From Noviherbaspirillum aerium (GTDB lineage: Bacteria > Pseudomonadota > Gammaproteobacteria > Burkholderiales > Burkholderiaceae_D): a stretch of 59,472 bases of DNA. The stretch spans positions 1-59,472 of the forward strand of contig NZ_VFAH01000033.1 of assembly GCF_008929045.1 (NCBI RefSeq), read 5' to 3'. The notes under the pieces are model-generated. The model was given only the letters and a program-made list of their open reading frames with translations. It had not been told where the DNA came from and searched no databases. Within the stretch, counting starts at the first letter, position 1, and each line of letters opens with the position of its first letter. The position numbers and the translations under genes are program-made. Below, one piece after another: positions 27,243-36,788 of the stretch.

Positions 27243-28493
27243 TTGTTATTGTCAGACCTGCTACTCGAAGGCGTAATATCGGAAAACAAGCCTCACGATA
27301 CTTCCTTGTCGCAGATGCTCGCGGCCATCCGGCGGCACCTGAAAATGGATGTCGCCTTCATTTCCGAATTTTCCAGCGGAAACCGGGTATTCCGCCAGGT
27401 TGATCCGCAAACACCGGATAACCCGGTACAACTAGGTGCCGGCGACCCGCTGGAAACATCCTTTTGCCAGCGTGTCGTTGACGGACGCTTGCCCGAGCTC
27501 ATTCCCGACGCACGCCTGAATCCGGTCGCCGCGGCATTGCCGCCGACCCACGCGCTTCCGGTGGGTGCGCATCTGAGCGTTCCGATTCGCATGGAAGACG
27601 GCAGCGTCTACGGCACATTCTGCTGTTTCAGCCATGCGGCCGACGATACGCTGGATGAGCGCGACCTCAGCATGATGCGCGTATTTGCCGACGTGGCCGG
27701 GGAACTGATCGAGCGCGAACGCAAGGCGACGCGTCGGCGCGAGGAAATCAGTTCCAGGTTGCAGGCGGCCCTGCACGACGACGGACTCGCCATCGTCTAC
27801 CAGCCAATCTATGACCTCGTTCAGCACAAGGTGGTCGGGTTTGAGGCATTGTCGCGTTTCATCTCCGGACCGGAGCGCCCGCCGGATATCTGGTTCAGCG
27901 AAGCCAATGAGATCGGCCTTGGCGCCGAACTCGAGGCACGCGCGGTACGGATGGGATTGCAGGGACTGACGGACCTGCCGGCCGATGTTTATGTTTCTGT
28001 CAACATGTCGCCCGAACACATACTCGAAGGAACGATGGACCAGTTCTTCAAGGGAAAATCGCTCCACCGGGTCATGCTCGAAATCACGGAGCATGCTGTC
28101 GTCGAACACTATGATGACCTGGTCAGGAAAATACGCCCTTACCGCGACCGCGGGCTGAAGGTCGCAGTGGACGACGCCGGCGCCGGCTATTCCAGCTTCC
28201 GCCACATCCTTCACTTGATGCCGGATCGGATCAAGCTCGACATGAGCCTGACCCGCAATATCGACGGCGATACCTCGCGCCGTGCACTGGCTGCGGCGTT
28301 CGCCCGCTTTTCCGAAGAAACCGGCTCCTCCATTGTTGCCGAGGGCGTCGAGACGGCCGCCGAAATGCACACGCTCCAGGCCCTGGGCGTGACACGGATT
28401 CAGGGATTCTATATTGGCCGCCCGGTATCATTGCCGGCCGCGGTCCAGCTATGTGCCGCCGATCCGGCCAATGGCATCGGCAAGCTGCATTGA
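27243..28493 (+). CDS. GAF-EAL cyclic-di-GMP phosphodiesterase
   Basis: A 416-residue protein with an N-terminal GAF domain (residues 20-165) and a C-terminal EAL domain (about 180-410). The EAL catalytic motifs are present: GFEALSRF, the ITEH glutamate, DDAGAGYSSF and EGVET, then QGFYIGRP, so it should hydrolyse c-di-GMP. There is no membrane segment; the GAF domain presumably senses a small molecule. The TTG start at 27243 is chosen because AGGGAG lies 6 bases upstream. No GGDEF partner is nearby. Confidence 0.85.
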   Translation: MLLSDLLLEGVISENKPHDTSLSQMLAAIRRHLKMDVAFISEFSSGNRVFRQVDPQTPDNPVQLGAGDPLETSFCQRVVDGRLPELIPDARLNPVAAALPPTHALPVGAHLSVPIRMEDGSVYGTFCCFSHAADDTLDERDLSMMRVFADVAGELIERERKATRRREEISSRLQAALHDDGLAIVYQPIYDLVQHKVVGFEALSRFISGPERPPDIWFSEANEIGLGAELEARAVRMGLQGLTDLPADVYVSVNMSPEHILEGTMDQFFKGKSLHRVMLEITEHAVVEHYDDLVRKIRPYRDRGLKVAVDDAGAGYSSFRHILHLMPDRIKLDMSLTRNIDGDTSRRALAAAFARFSEETGSSIVAEGVETAAEMHTLQALGVTRIQGFYIGRPVSLPAAVQLCAADPANGIGKLH

Positions 28494-28878
28494 AGCCTGC
28501 CTCGACTGCCGCATCCGCAGCCTTGGCCAAGGCGTCTGATCATGAACGCGTGGAGCGGCCTGCCGGCATGAAGAACGCTCGCCCCGTTTACGGAGAGGCT
28601 TGAAACACCCGGCGCACTAAAAGTGCCGGCTTGGTCAGCACACCTTGAACCCGCCCCGAGCTACGGCGCGGCGTGGCCCGGCATCCGGCAAGCGGTAGAT
28701 CGCGTTGGTCTCGCAAGCGCAACGCCTGTGTAGCAAAGCCAGGCCCCACCTTCCCCGAAGGGAAAGGGCGAGGACATCGCCAGCTTATCGACGATGGCCG
28801 GATGAGGTCCGGGAAAAATCCTTCGGACCGCACCGGCCACCAAGCGTACAGGCCCTTCCTCAGGCCTCGTTCCGCAGT
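28494..28878. other. intergenic region, convergent genes
   Basis: About 385 bases between the converging EAL and tannase-family genes. Imperfect inverted repeats occur (for example around 28746-28768, CCTTCCCCGAAGGGAAAGG) but no clear terminator or gene. Confidence 0.35.
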
Positions 28879-30624
28879 CTATTGCGTGGCGCAGGTATAG
28901 CTCTGCGCGACATTGACATCCCCGCTGCCGCGATACTTCGGCCAGCTGGGATAGTCGCAGAGCGGCCGCGTGCGTCCCGGTACGCCGGCCGTGTCCGCCA
29001 CCGTCTGGTTGGGCGGTGCGACGCCTTTCTCCACCCAGTTCTCGAGCGTCGTCAGCGAATCCCAGGCAGCATTGAAGACGCTGCTGGCGGCATGGCCGTA
29101 TCCCGGAATCTCGTAATAGCGCATGAAGCTGTCCACTCTGGCGGCGCCCATTGCATTGCGCAGCCTGTCGTAGTACTGCTGGGTTGCGCGGGTGCTGACC
29201 AGCGCGTCATGCGAGCCGTGAGCCATCAGGATCTTGCCGCCCTTGTTCAGGAATGGCGACAGGTCCGTCTTGTTGGCGTCCTGAATGCCGGTCAGTTCGA
29301 CAATGCGCGCCTGCCATGGTCCCGGGTTTTGCGGATCCAGCGCGAGCGAATTGAAGTTCGGGTCGCGCGTGACGAAGTACTTCACCCATTGATCCCAGAA
29401 GGTGCTGCCGTATGGCGGACTTGTCGTTGCCGTCACCGGCGGCATCGGATTGGCCGGCTGATCGGTGCCGAGCGACAGCGTCAGCACGGTCGGCTGCAGC
29501 GGGCTGGTGCCGGGAATGCCGAAGTCCGTTCCCCAGGTATTGAAGCCCGGATACGTGGTCTCGCCGCTGGCCAGCGCATAGTTGAGCACAATCGGCGTAT
29601 TCATGACATTGAACGCAGCGATCTGGGCATCCGACAGGCAGGTATCTCCGGTGTCGAGACCATCCGGACAGCGCAGCGGCGCGCCGTTCAGCGTCGCGGT
29701 CGCCAGGTTGAAGGTGGCATTGCACTGGCTGACATTGCTGATCAGGCCGTCCCGCACGCCGTCCAGGCCGTCGCAGGCTTCCATCGAGGCGTCATACATC
29801 AGCTTGCGCTCGGCGCGGTTCGGGTAGGCGCCCGGCTTGGCAAGTTCGCGCGTGATACGCCCGAACTGCAGATCGAGGGCTGCCGCGTTCCAGGCGGGAT
29901 ACAGAACGATGGCGCCGTCGAAATCCTGCGGCCAGTTCTGTACTGCAAGCAGCGCTTCCCGGCCGCCGGTCGAGCCGCCGGCGAAATAGGTTTTCTGTAC
30001 CGTGTCGGTCGCATAACGCGCCTTGATGATCGCCATCGCCGCATCCCGCGTTTTCTTCAATGCGTCGCCGGAGAAGTTGCGCAAGGCTTCATTGTTGGCG
30101 CCGAAGCTGCCGTCGCGGCTGCCGGCGGCATTGGCCTGATGGCCGGAATCGCTGCCGAAGGTCGCATAGCCGCGCCCCAGCGGCACGGGCTGGTTGGCCG
30201 GGCCGGCCGGGACATTGCCGATGCCGGTGGCGATGGTGCCGTTGTATCCGCCGCCGCCGAACATCATTGCCTTGCTGTTCCAGGTTGTGGGCAGATTGAC
30301 CTGAAACTTGATCTTCGGCGCCGTCGGGTCGACCGGGTTGATGTCGCCCTGCACCCGGCAATATTCGCCGACAGCCGTGGCGCCGGTGCCGGCGGCAGGC
30401 ACGACCTGGGTACTGGTCACCGTCGCGCCGGTGGTCGGCAGACCGATCGACGCCGCCGGGATATTCATGCCGTTCAGCTGCGCGCAGGTCATGGGCGCCT
30501 GCGTCGACGCCGCCGGCGCCGCAACCGGACCGTCGTCGCTGCCGCCGCATGCCGCAAGCACTCCTGCCGCCATCACTGCGGCCGTGACCGGCGCTAACAG
30601 TGACTGTCCTTTGTCTATCCTCAT
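28879..30624 (-). CDS. tannase/feruloyl esterase family lipoprotein
   Basis: A 581-residue alpha/beta hydrolase of the tannase family, which also contains feruloyl esterases and MHETase. Signal peptide with lipobox LAAC (Cys 26); nucleophile Ser 218 in FAGGSTGGREA; acid Asp in SHDALV; catalytic His in IPGYGHAAS; several paired cysteines including the pair expected to bridge Ser and His regions. It should cleave aromatic esters such as gallate or ferulate esters outside the cytoplasm. The divergent neighbour is a periplasmic binding protein, possibly taking up the released acid. Confidence 0.88.
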   Translation of the reverse strand: MRIDKGQSLLAPVTAAVMAAGVLAACGGSDDGPVAAPAASTQAPMTCAQLNGMNIPAASIGLPTTGATVTSTQVVPAAGTGATAVGEYCRVQGDINPVDPTAPKIKFQVNLPTTWNSKAMMFGGGGYNGTIATGIGNVPAGPANQPVPLGRGYATFGSDSGHQANAAGSRDGSFGANNEALRNFSGDALKKTRDAAMAIIKARYATDTVQKTYFAGGSTGGREALLAVQNWPQDFDGAIVLYPAWNAAALDLQFGRITRELAKPGAYPNRAERKLMYDASMEACDGLDGVRDGLISNVSQCNATFNLATATLNGAPLRCPDGLDTGDTCLSDAQIAAFNVMNTPIVLNYALASGETTYPGFNTWGTDFGIPGTSPLQPTVLTLSLGTDQPANPMPPVTATTSPPYGSTFWDQWVKYFVTRDPNFNSLALDPQNPGPWQARIVELTGIQDANKTDLSPFLNKGGKILMAHGSHDALVSTRATQQYYDRLRNAMGAARVDSFMRYYEIPGYGHAASSVFNAAWDSLTTLENWVEKGVAPPNQTVADTAGVPGRTRPLCDYPSWPKYRGSGDVNVAQSYTCATQ

Positions 30625-30946
30625 GTCTCACTCCTTTGTATGGAACATTACGCAAGCCTGTCCGATGCGGACTTGCATCGTCCATCCGCAGCCTGCGTGC
30701 GTTCCTGTGATTTCGCCGATGTTTAACTGCCGTATGCCGCCGGCGCTGCTGGCGGGTTCAGTATAAGTAGACTGCCCCCAATCTCCGTGCCGGACGCGAT
30801 TTGGTACTGACAAATATCAATGCACTCACCGCAGGCCCCGGCCAATACTGCCTATGCCCCTGCCGCCGGCAGCCAGGAAATGCAAAGTCTGGAGCCCCAA
30901 CCGCGCAGCCGGGCAGGAGACATACATACCCATAAGGAGAGAGACA
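30625..30946. other. divergent intergenic region, tannase / binding protein
   Basis: About 320 bases between divergent starts. No gene is supported. It should contain both promoters; no regulator lies next to it. Confidence 0.35.
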
Positions 30947-32158
30947 ATGATGAACAAGACAAGCGTCGTGGCAGCGGTAAGCGCCGCCATCGCCATGTGG
31001 ACCGCCCTTCCCGCCCAGGCTCAGGTATCCGGCGATGTCGTCAAGGTAGGCTTGATTACCGACATGTCGGGCCTGTATGCCGACATCGATGGCGCGGGCG
31101 GCGCCGAAGCCGTCAAGATGGCCATTGCCGATTTCGGCGGCAAGGTACTGGGCAAGCCGATCGAGTTCGTTTCGGCCGACCACCAGAACAAGGCCGATAT
31201 CGCCGCCTCAAAGGCGCGGGAATGGTTCGACCAGCAGGGAGTGGACATGCTGCTGGGCGGTTCGAACTCCGGAGCCGGCCTTGCGATGGCCAAGATCGCG
31301 GCGGAAAAGAAGCGTCCTTACATCAACATCGGCGGCGCCACTGCCCGCCTGACGAATGAAGACTGCACGCCCTACACGGTGCACTATGCCTACGACACGG
31401 TGGCCCTGGCCAATGGCACCGGTTCGGCCATCGTCAAGCAGGGAGGCAAGAACTGGTTCTTCCTCACCGCCGACTATGCCTTCGGCGCATCGCTGGAAAG
31501 AGACACTGCCGAAGTGGTGAAAGCCGCCGGCGGCACTATCGTCGGCAGCGTCAAGCATCCGCTCTCGGCCTCGGACTTCTCTTCCTTCCTGCTGCAGGCG
31601 CAGACATCCAAGGCGCAGATACTCGGGCTGGCCAACGCCGGCGGCGATACCATCAATTCGATCAAGGCCGCCAATGAATTCGGCATCACCAAGAGCATGA
31701 AGCTTGCGGGCCTGCTCATGTTCATCAACGACGTACATGCGCTGGGACTGAACCTGACCAAGGGCATGTACCTGACCGACGGCTGGTATTGGGACCAGAG
31801 CGAAGAATCCCGCCAGTGGGCGCGGCGCTTCTTCGGCGTGATGAAGAAAATGCCGTCGATGATCCAGGCCGCGGACTATTCGGCGACGATGCATTACCTC
31901 AATGCGGTCAAGGCCGCGGGCACGGATGATCCTGACAAGGTGATGGCCCAGATGAAGAAAATGAAGGTCAACGACTTCTTTGCGAAGAATGGCGAGATCC
32001 GCGCGGATGGCCGCATGGTGCACGACATGTATCTGATGCAGGTGAAGGAGCCGTCGGAGTCCAAGTATCCATGGGACTACTACAAGGTAGTGCAGACCAT
32101 TCCCGGCGAACAAGCCTTTACCACCAAGGCGCAGAGCAAGTGCTCGCTATGGAAATGA
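30947..32158 (+). CDS. branched-chain amino acid-type ABC substrate-binding protein
   Basis: A 403-residue type I periplasmic binding protein with a signal peptide ending AQAQV. The fold start is VVKVGLITDMSGLYADIDG and the hinge region ALANGTGSAIVKQGGKNWFFLTADY-like segment is present. This family (LivJ/Peripla_BP_6) binds amino acids, aromatic acids, amides or urea. AAGGAGAG lies before tandem ATGs at 30947 and 30950. No permease or ATPase genes follow, so it is an orphan receptor, probably serving a transporter encoded elsewhere. Confidence 0.88.
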   Translation: MMNKTSVVAAVSAAIAMWTALPAQAQVSGDVVKVGLITDMSGLYADIDGAGGAEAVKMAIADFGGKVLGKPIEFVSADHQNKADIAASKAREWFDQQGVDMLLGGSNSGAGLAMAKIAAEKKRPYINIGGATARLTNEDCTPYTVHYAYDTVALANGTGSAIVKQGGKNWFFLTADYAFGASLERDTAEVVKAAGGTIVGSVKHPLSASDFSSFLLQAQTSKAQILGLANAGGDTINSIKAANEFGITKSMKLAGLLMFINDVHALGLNLTKGMYLTDGWYWDQSEESRQWARRFFGVMKKMPSMIQAADYSATMHYLNAVKAAGTDDPDKVMAQMKKMKVNDFFAKNGEIRADGRMVHDMYLMQVKEPSESKYPWDYYKVVQTIPGEQAFTTKAQSKCSLWK

Positions 32159-32298
32159 TCTGAGGAGGTAAACAGCACGGCTCGGCATGGCGTTCAATCG
32201 CGCGCCTTGCTGCGCCGCGCAACGCGGGCGGCGATGCATGCCGCTCGAAATGCTTGTACGGATGCGCAGCGGTGCCCGGGAGCGCGGCGGTGCCGGCA
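32159..32298. other. start of a non-coding stretch
   Basis: No gene is supported between the binding-protein stop codon and the leftward terminator at 32299-32367. No intrinsic terminator on the plus strand was recognised after the binding-protein gene. Confidence 0.3.
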
Positions 32299-32367
32299 AT
32301 AAAAAACACCCCGTCCGGCATCCCGGCCCGCCTCGCGGCTGTCGGCGCCGATGCGCTCGACAGGGTG
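32299..32367 (-). terminator. orphan leftward terminator (possible small RNA end)
   Basis: Reading leftward, an arm CACCCTGTC (32367-32359) pairs with GACGGGGTG (32315-32307), 8 of 9 pairs, and is followed by TTTTTT (32306-32301). The 43-base interior can itself fold. No protein gene ends here on the minus strand, so it may close a small RNA starting in the AT-rich DNA to the right. The evidence is structural only. Confidence 0.4.
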
Positions 32368-32842
32368 TGAAACCGCGTATGCCATTGGCCGATGAGCTTG
32401 GCGACTGCCATGCGCATCGGCCTTATCCTCGCCATGCATATCGGTTGCGTGTGCAGGGAGTACGCGGATATTAAAGTCTCTTTCAAATGCAGAGGGCAAA
32501 CAATAAATGTTTGTCATCAACAAATTAATTCGCTTGTTGCGCCGATGCAAAAGCTTGTGAAAGCGTCTTTTTTAATGATTAATTTTTAAACCAAAGACTT
32601 GCAAGCTTAAAAAGCGGCGAGCCGCAACGATGACATCATTTTTTCGCATTGCATTCCATGGTCTTGGCATGGTCCTACCCGGCGCTCGGCTCATGAAGCA
32701 TTGAGCAATCACAAAACCAAACGGAGTTGTGTCGCCCGAATGGACCGCTGCGGCGCAACCGGTTCTATGATGAACATTTAATCAAGTCTGACCGTGATGT
32801 TCCGGCATTTCCAAACAGCACTTACGTGATGAAGGAATTTGT
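32368..32842. other. AT-rich intergenic region
   Basis: About 475 bases without a gene; 32460-32660 is the most AT-rich part of the window (several TTAATT and TTTTTTAA runs). It could hold promoters for the methyltransferase gene and for a leftward small RNA. Confidence 0.4.
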
Positions 32843-33448
32843 ATGCGACTCATCGATCTCCATTCCCCCTTTGTGTCCAGCCGCCGCGAGACCTTGAAAC
32901 GATGCGCGTTTCTGGCAGCGTCTTGCTTTCCAGGCGTTCAGGCGCTCGCACAAAACAGCGCGGCCACGCCGAAACTCGACGTACCGTATGTGCCCACGCC
33001 TCAGGAAGTCGTCAACCGCATGCTGCAGATCGCCAAGGTAGGCAAGAACGATTTGCTGTACGACCTCGGCTGCGGCGACGGAAGGCTGGTGGTGACTGCC
33101 GCGCGGAAGTACGGCGCACGGGGAATCGGCATCGACATTGATCCGCAGCGCATCAGCGAAGCCAAGGCGAATGCGAAAAAAGCCGGCGTCGGCGGCAAGA
33201 CCGAATTCAAGGTCGGCGATCTGTTCGCCACCGATCTCTCCGACGCGACCGTGGTGACCCTGTATCTGCTCAACAGCGTCAACCGCAAATTGCGTCCGCA
33301 GTTATGGAAACAGTTGAAGCCCGGCACCCGCATCGTTTCGCATGCCTTCGACATGGGCGATGAATGGCCGCCGGAAAAAACGGAAATCGTCGAAGGCAGC
33401 ACGATCTATTACTGGACGATTACGGAAGCACAGAAGAAGCTGGCGTGA
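32843..33448 (+). CDS. exported SAM-dependent methyltransferase-fold protein
   Basis: A 201-residue class I methyltransferase with motif I LYDLGCGDGRLV and the acidic end of strand 2 (GIGIDIDPQR). The N-terminus (SSRRETLKRCAFLAAS, then a hydrophobic run ending QALAQ) looks like a Tat signal. SAM is not known to be plentiful in the periplasm, so either the protein is exported already folded with cofactor, or it has another role. GAAGGA lies 7 bases before the ATG. It is alone between intergenic regions. Confidence 0.75.
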   Translation: MRLIDLHSPFVSSRRETLKRCAFLAASCFPGVQALAQNSAATPKLDVPYVPTPQEVVNRMLQIAKVGKNDLLYDLGCGDGRLVVTAARKYGARGIGIDIDPQRISEAKANAKKAGVGGKTEFKVGDLFATDLSDATVVTLYLLNSVNRKLRPQLWKQLKPGTRIVSHAFDMGDEWPPEKTEIVEGSTIYYWTITEAQKKLA

Positions 33449-33877
33449 CCATCGGGACAGGCGTGCACGGCATGATGAATGGTCATGCCGGGAAAGACCG
33501 TGTTTAGTTCTCCGCAGATCAAGCAAAACCATCCTTGTCCCTATCAACCCAGCGTTGATTCATGTTTTCGCGTGAGACCGAAAACAAGTTTTCCTGCCGC
33601 ATTGAGCTTCCGCGCGTCTGGATACTTTGCCGGCGGTTGATTCGAGGCCGCCGTTGGAAAGCCGCGGCAATGCTGCAACTTATGCCCATTCCACATGCTC
33701 ATAATCCTCGGGATCACTTGCAAAAATGGCATTTCGCTGAGCGAAACGAATTGACCGGATCCAGTCTGAATTTTCAGAACTGAATTTTTAAGGCCCAATT
33801 CGATTGGCAAGTGGTTACCTGAAGGTGGAAATCATCGTTGCATTCAAGATCCAATCATCCATTCAAGGAGACAAACG
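33449..33877. other. intergenic region upstream of cyclase gene
   Basis: About 430 bases with overlapping frames on both strands but none with a convincing start. The small AT-rich inverted repeat near 33765-33787 (TTCAG-AA-CTGAA) is followed by T-rich sequence and could be a weak terminator. Nothing else recognised. Confidence 0.35.
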
Positions 33878-34837
33878 ATGTTCAACAAATCTGTCCTGTG
33901 GACCAGGCTTCTCGCCGCAAGCGCCATCGCGGCATCCATGCTGGCCGTGCCTGCCCATGCCGAACAAACCTGCTTTCCCTCCAAATTCGGCCCCGACGAT
34001 CAGATCGGCAACCTGAATTACGTCACGCCGGAAAAGACGCTCCAGGCAAGCAAGCTGATCAAGACAGGAAAGGCTTACCGGCTCGGTATCGAAACCAACA
34101 AGAATACCCCCGCCTTCGCGCCACGCACCTTCGAGTTGACCGTTGTACAGCCTGGGCAGGAGAACGGGCCGCTGGGTCCGAGCAAGACCAGCTACAACGA
34201 CGACATCATCAACGGCTGGGTCGGCATCGGGTCCCAGCTTGACGGTCTCGGCCATATCGGCATCGACAATGTCTACTACAACTGCAACAAGGCATCCGAC
34301 TTTGTCAGAAAGGATGGTCTGAGAAAGCTCGGCATCGAGAATGTGCCGGCCATCGCCACCCGCGCCGTCCTGCTGGACATGACAGCCTACTTCGGCATGA
34401 ACCCGGTCAAGGAAGGCACGCCCTTCAACAAGGCGGAGATCGAAGGCGCAATGAAAAGGCAAGGCATCAAGTCGATTGAAAAAGGCGATGTCGTTCTCTT
34501 CTATACCGGATGGGCAAAGCTGATCGGCAAGGACGATGCGCGCTACAACGCGGGCGAGCCCGGCCTCGGCGTCGAGGGTGCAAGGTATCTCGCGTCGCTC
34601 GGCGTGGCCATGGTGGGTTCCGACAGCTGGGCGGTTGAGGTGCTGCCTGCCGAGCCGGAGGCCGGCACCTTTGAAGTTCACCAGATCCTGCTGACGATGA
34701 ATGGCATCCATATCCTTGAAAACATGAACACCGAAGAGATGGTCAAGGACCAGGCCTGGGAATCGTTCTTCACCCTTGGGCCGTCGCGGATCACCGGCGC
34801 GGTCCAGGCGATCATCAATCCGATCGCCATCAAATAA
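33878..34837 (+). CDS. exported cyclase-family (kynurenine formamidase-like) protein
   Basis: A 319-residue protein with a signal peptide (cleavage near PAHAEQ) and the cyclase fold of kynurenine formamidase. The family metal motif HxGTHxDxPxH appears here as GIGSQLDGLGHIG, keeping the Asp and the second His but not the first histidines, as in a subgroup of secreted cyclases. It may be a metal-dependent hydrolase of amides or lactones; the substrate is not known. AAGGAG lies upstream of the ATG. Confidence 0.8.
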   Translation: MFNKSVLWTRLLAASAIAASMLAVPAHAEQTCFPSKFGPDDQIGNLNYVTPEKTLQASKLIKTGKAYRLGIETNKNTPAFAPRTFELTVVQPGQENGPLGPSKTSYNDDIINGWVGIGSQLDGLGHIGIDNVYYNCNKASDFVRKDGLRKLGIENVPAIATRAVLLDMTAYFGMNPVKEGTPFNKAEIEGAMKRQGIKSIEKGDVVLFYTGWAKLIGKDDARYNAGEPGLGVEGARYLASLGVAMVGSDSWAVEVLPAEPEAGTFEVHQILLTMNGIHILENMNTEEMVKDQAWESFFTLGPSRITGAVQAIINPIAIK

Positions 34838-34934
34838 CGGTTGGCGGACAAGTAGCAACATCGGTATCGGCTGCGCCAGCCCACGGCGCAGCCCTTGTCA
34901 CTGCATGCCGGAGGCGCCTTGCGGCTCTGGCATG

Positions 34935-36659
34935 CTACTTCGTTCCCAGCAGGGCCAGAACCAGGATCATCAGGACAAGGGACAGTCCTTTCCAGAACAT
35001 GACCGGATTGCGTTCGATCAGCGGCACTCTGGTCCTGTTCAGGAAAGCCTTGTTGGGATGATGCAGGTCGAACACGAATTCCGACACGTCTTCGTAACGC
35101 CGGCCGGGCTGCGGATGCACCGCCATCCGGATTGCTTCGTCGACCCAGTGTGGAACGTGCCGCCTTGCTTCCGTGGCGGGAAGGTATTTCAGATGGCGTT
35201 GCGCCGCCCTGGTTTTCAGCTTGGCGACCTCGGCGCCGTAAGGCAGCCTTCCGGTCAGCATCTGGTAGGCGATCACGCCCAGCGAATAGATGTCGGAACG
35301 CGTCGAACCGCCTTCCCCGATGAAATATTCCGGCGCCGCGTATTGCGCGGTACCGAGCAAGTCGCGCCGCTCGAACGGCGAGGCGATTTCCATCATGCCG
35401 GCGACGCGGGTGGCGCCGAAGTCAATGATCTTCACGGTGCCGGTGCCGTCGATCATGATGTTTTCCGGCCGCAGATCCTGGTGCACCATCTCCAGACGGT
35501 GAAAGGCTCTCAGACCTTTGGCGATCTGCTCCACGATCATGCGCACGGTTTCCAGCGCCGGATCGGGATGGTCGATCATCCATTGCGACAAGGTGCGGCC
35601 ATCGATGTATTCAGTGGCGACATACAGGTAATTGCGCTTGCGGGTTTGCGGGCAGGGCTTTAGCACATGGGCACTATTGACGCGGCGTGCGATCCACTCT
35701 TCCATCAGGAAGCGTTCCAGGTAAGCCGGATCGTCGCGCATGTCGATGGATGGCGTTTTCAGGATGACCTGGGCGCCGGTTTCCTCGTCGATCGCAAGGT
35801 AGACATGGCTGCGGCTGCTGGCATGCACTTCGCGGAGGATCCTGTAGCCGTCGAATATCGCGCGCGCTTCCAGCAGCGGCGGGAAAGGCAGCGCCGACAA
35901 CTGCCTGTAGATCTCGTTGGCCTCCGGACTGGGCAAGGCATCAACCCGCACGATCTGCACCGTAAGATTGTCGGAACTGCCGCGGCGCAAGGCCTCCTCC
36001 GCAATGCGCCGCGCCGCGCCATCGAGGTCATCGCCCGCGCGTGCGATTTCGGCAACAATGAATGCGGCATCGACATGCTCGTACACGCCGTCGGTTGCCA
36101 GCGCGAATACATCGCCCGCCGCCACTTCCAATGCCCGGTAATCAATGTCGACATGCGCGTCGATGCCGAGCGCCCTGCCCAGGTAGCTTGTTTCCGTCGA
36201 TACCCAGACCCGGTGATCATTGGTGAGCTGCTCGAGCGCGTTGCCGCATACCCGGTAGATGCGGGCGTCGCCGACATGAAAGAGATGTGCGGTATTCGAC
36301 TTGATGACCATCGCACTCAGCGTGCAGACGTAGCCCCGGTCCTTGTCGAAACGGTACTGGCTTTGCTGGGTCTGCGCATGCAGCCAGGAATTGGTCGCGA
36401 CCAGGACGCGTTCTATCGAGGTCTTCACCGACCACGCGTCGGAAGTGCAGTAATAGTCTTCCAGGATGCTGGTTACCGCGGACTGGCTGGCGATATGGCT
36501 GACGTCGCTGCTGCTGATGCCGTCGGCCAGCGCAATGGCGATGCCTTTCATGCTCAGCTGGGGCTCCTTCGGCAGGCAGGCGCCATGGAAATCCTGGTTG
36601 CCCGGCTTGCGTCCCTTGTCGGAGTACTGGCCGATGGAGATCTGTAACTGGTCGCTCAT
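34935..36659 (-). CDS. PP2C phosphatase / Ser-Thr kinase fusion, membrane-anchored
   Basis: A 574-residue protein. Residues 1-240 are a PP2C phosphatase with metal-site aspartates in ALADGISSS, FHVGDARIYRV, ATDGVYEHV and SSDNLTVQIV. Residues 265-540 are a protein kinase: the glycine loop is degenerate (REVHASSRSHVYLA), but the lysine in VILKTP, the loop HQDLRPENIMID, IIDFGAT and YAAPEYF are kept. One C-terminal membrane helix follows (about 552-571). Phosphatase and kinase on one chain could set the phosphorylation of a shared target. It lies after the nirB-nirD-nirC operon, beyond a terminator; similar linkage is common in Burkholderiales, so a role in nitrite use is inferred. Confidence 0.88.
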   Translation of the reverse strand: MSDQLQISIGQYSDKGRKPGNQDFHGACLPKEPQLSMKGIAIALADGISSSDVSHIASQSAVTSILEDYYCTSDAWSVKTSIERVLVATNSWLHAQTQQSQYRFDKDRGYVCTLSAMVIKSNTAHLFHVGDARIYRVCGNALEQLTNDHRVWVSTETSYLGRALGIDAHVDIDYRALEVAAGDVFALATDGVYEHVDAAFIVAEIARAGDDLDGAARRIAEEALRRGSSDNLTVQIVRVDALPSPEANEIYRQLSALPFPPLLEARAIFDGYRILREVHASSRSHVYLAIDEETGAQVILKTPSIDMRDDPAYLERFLMEEWIARRVNSAHVLKPCPQTRKRNYLYVATEYIDGRTLSQWMIDHPDPALETVRMIVEQIAKGLRAFHRLEMVHQDLRPENIMIDGTGTVKIIDFGATRVAGMMEIASPFERRDLLGTAQYAAPEYFIGEGGSTRSDIYSLGVIAYQMLTGRLPYGAEVAKLKTRAAQRHLKYLPATEARRHVPHWVDEAIRMAVHPQPGRRYEDVSEFVFDLHHPNKAFLNRTRVPLIERNPVMFWKGLSLVLMILVLALLGTK

Positions 36660-36676
36660 GTGCTGTGCCGAGTGTG

Positions 36677-36709
36677 TAAAAAAGCCCCAGGTCCGAACGG
36701 GTCTGGGGC
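36677..36709 (-). terminator. intrinsic terminator after nirC
   Basis: Reading leftward, GCCCCAG (36709-36703) pairs with CTGGGGC (36690-36684) and a run of six T follows (36683-36678). It lies between nirC and the kinase gene, so the nir transcript should mostly stop before the kinase. Confidence 0.85.
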
Positions 36710-36788
36710 GATTTCATTCCTTTCATTCCGATGCCGCCGCCGCGAATCAATGGCGAAATCCACCGGAATCGTGTGGTAACGCGAACGA

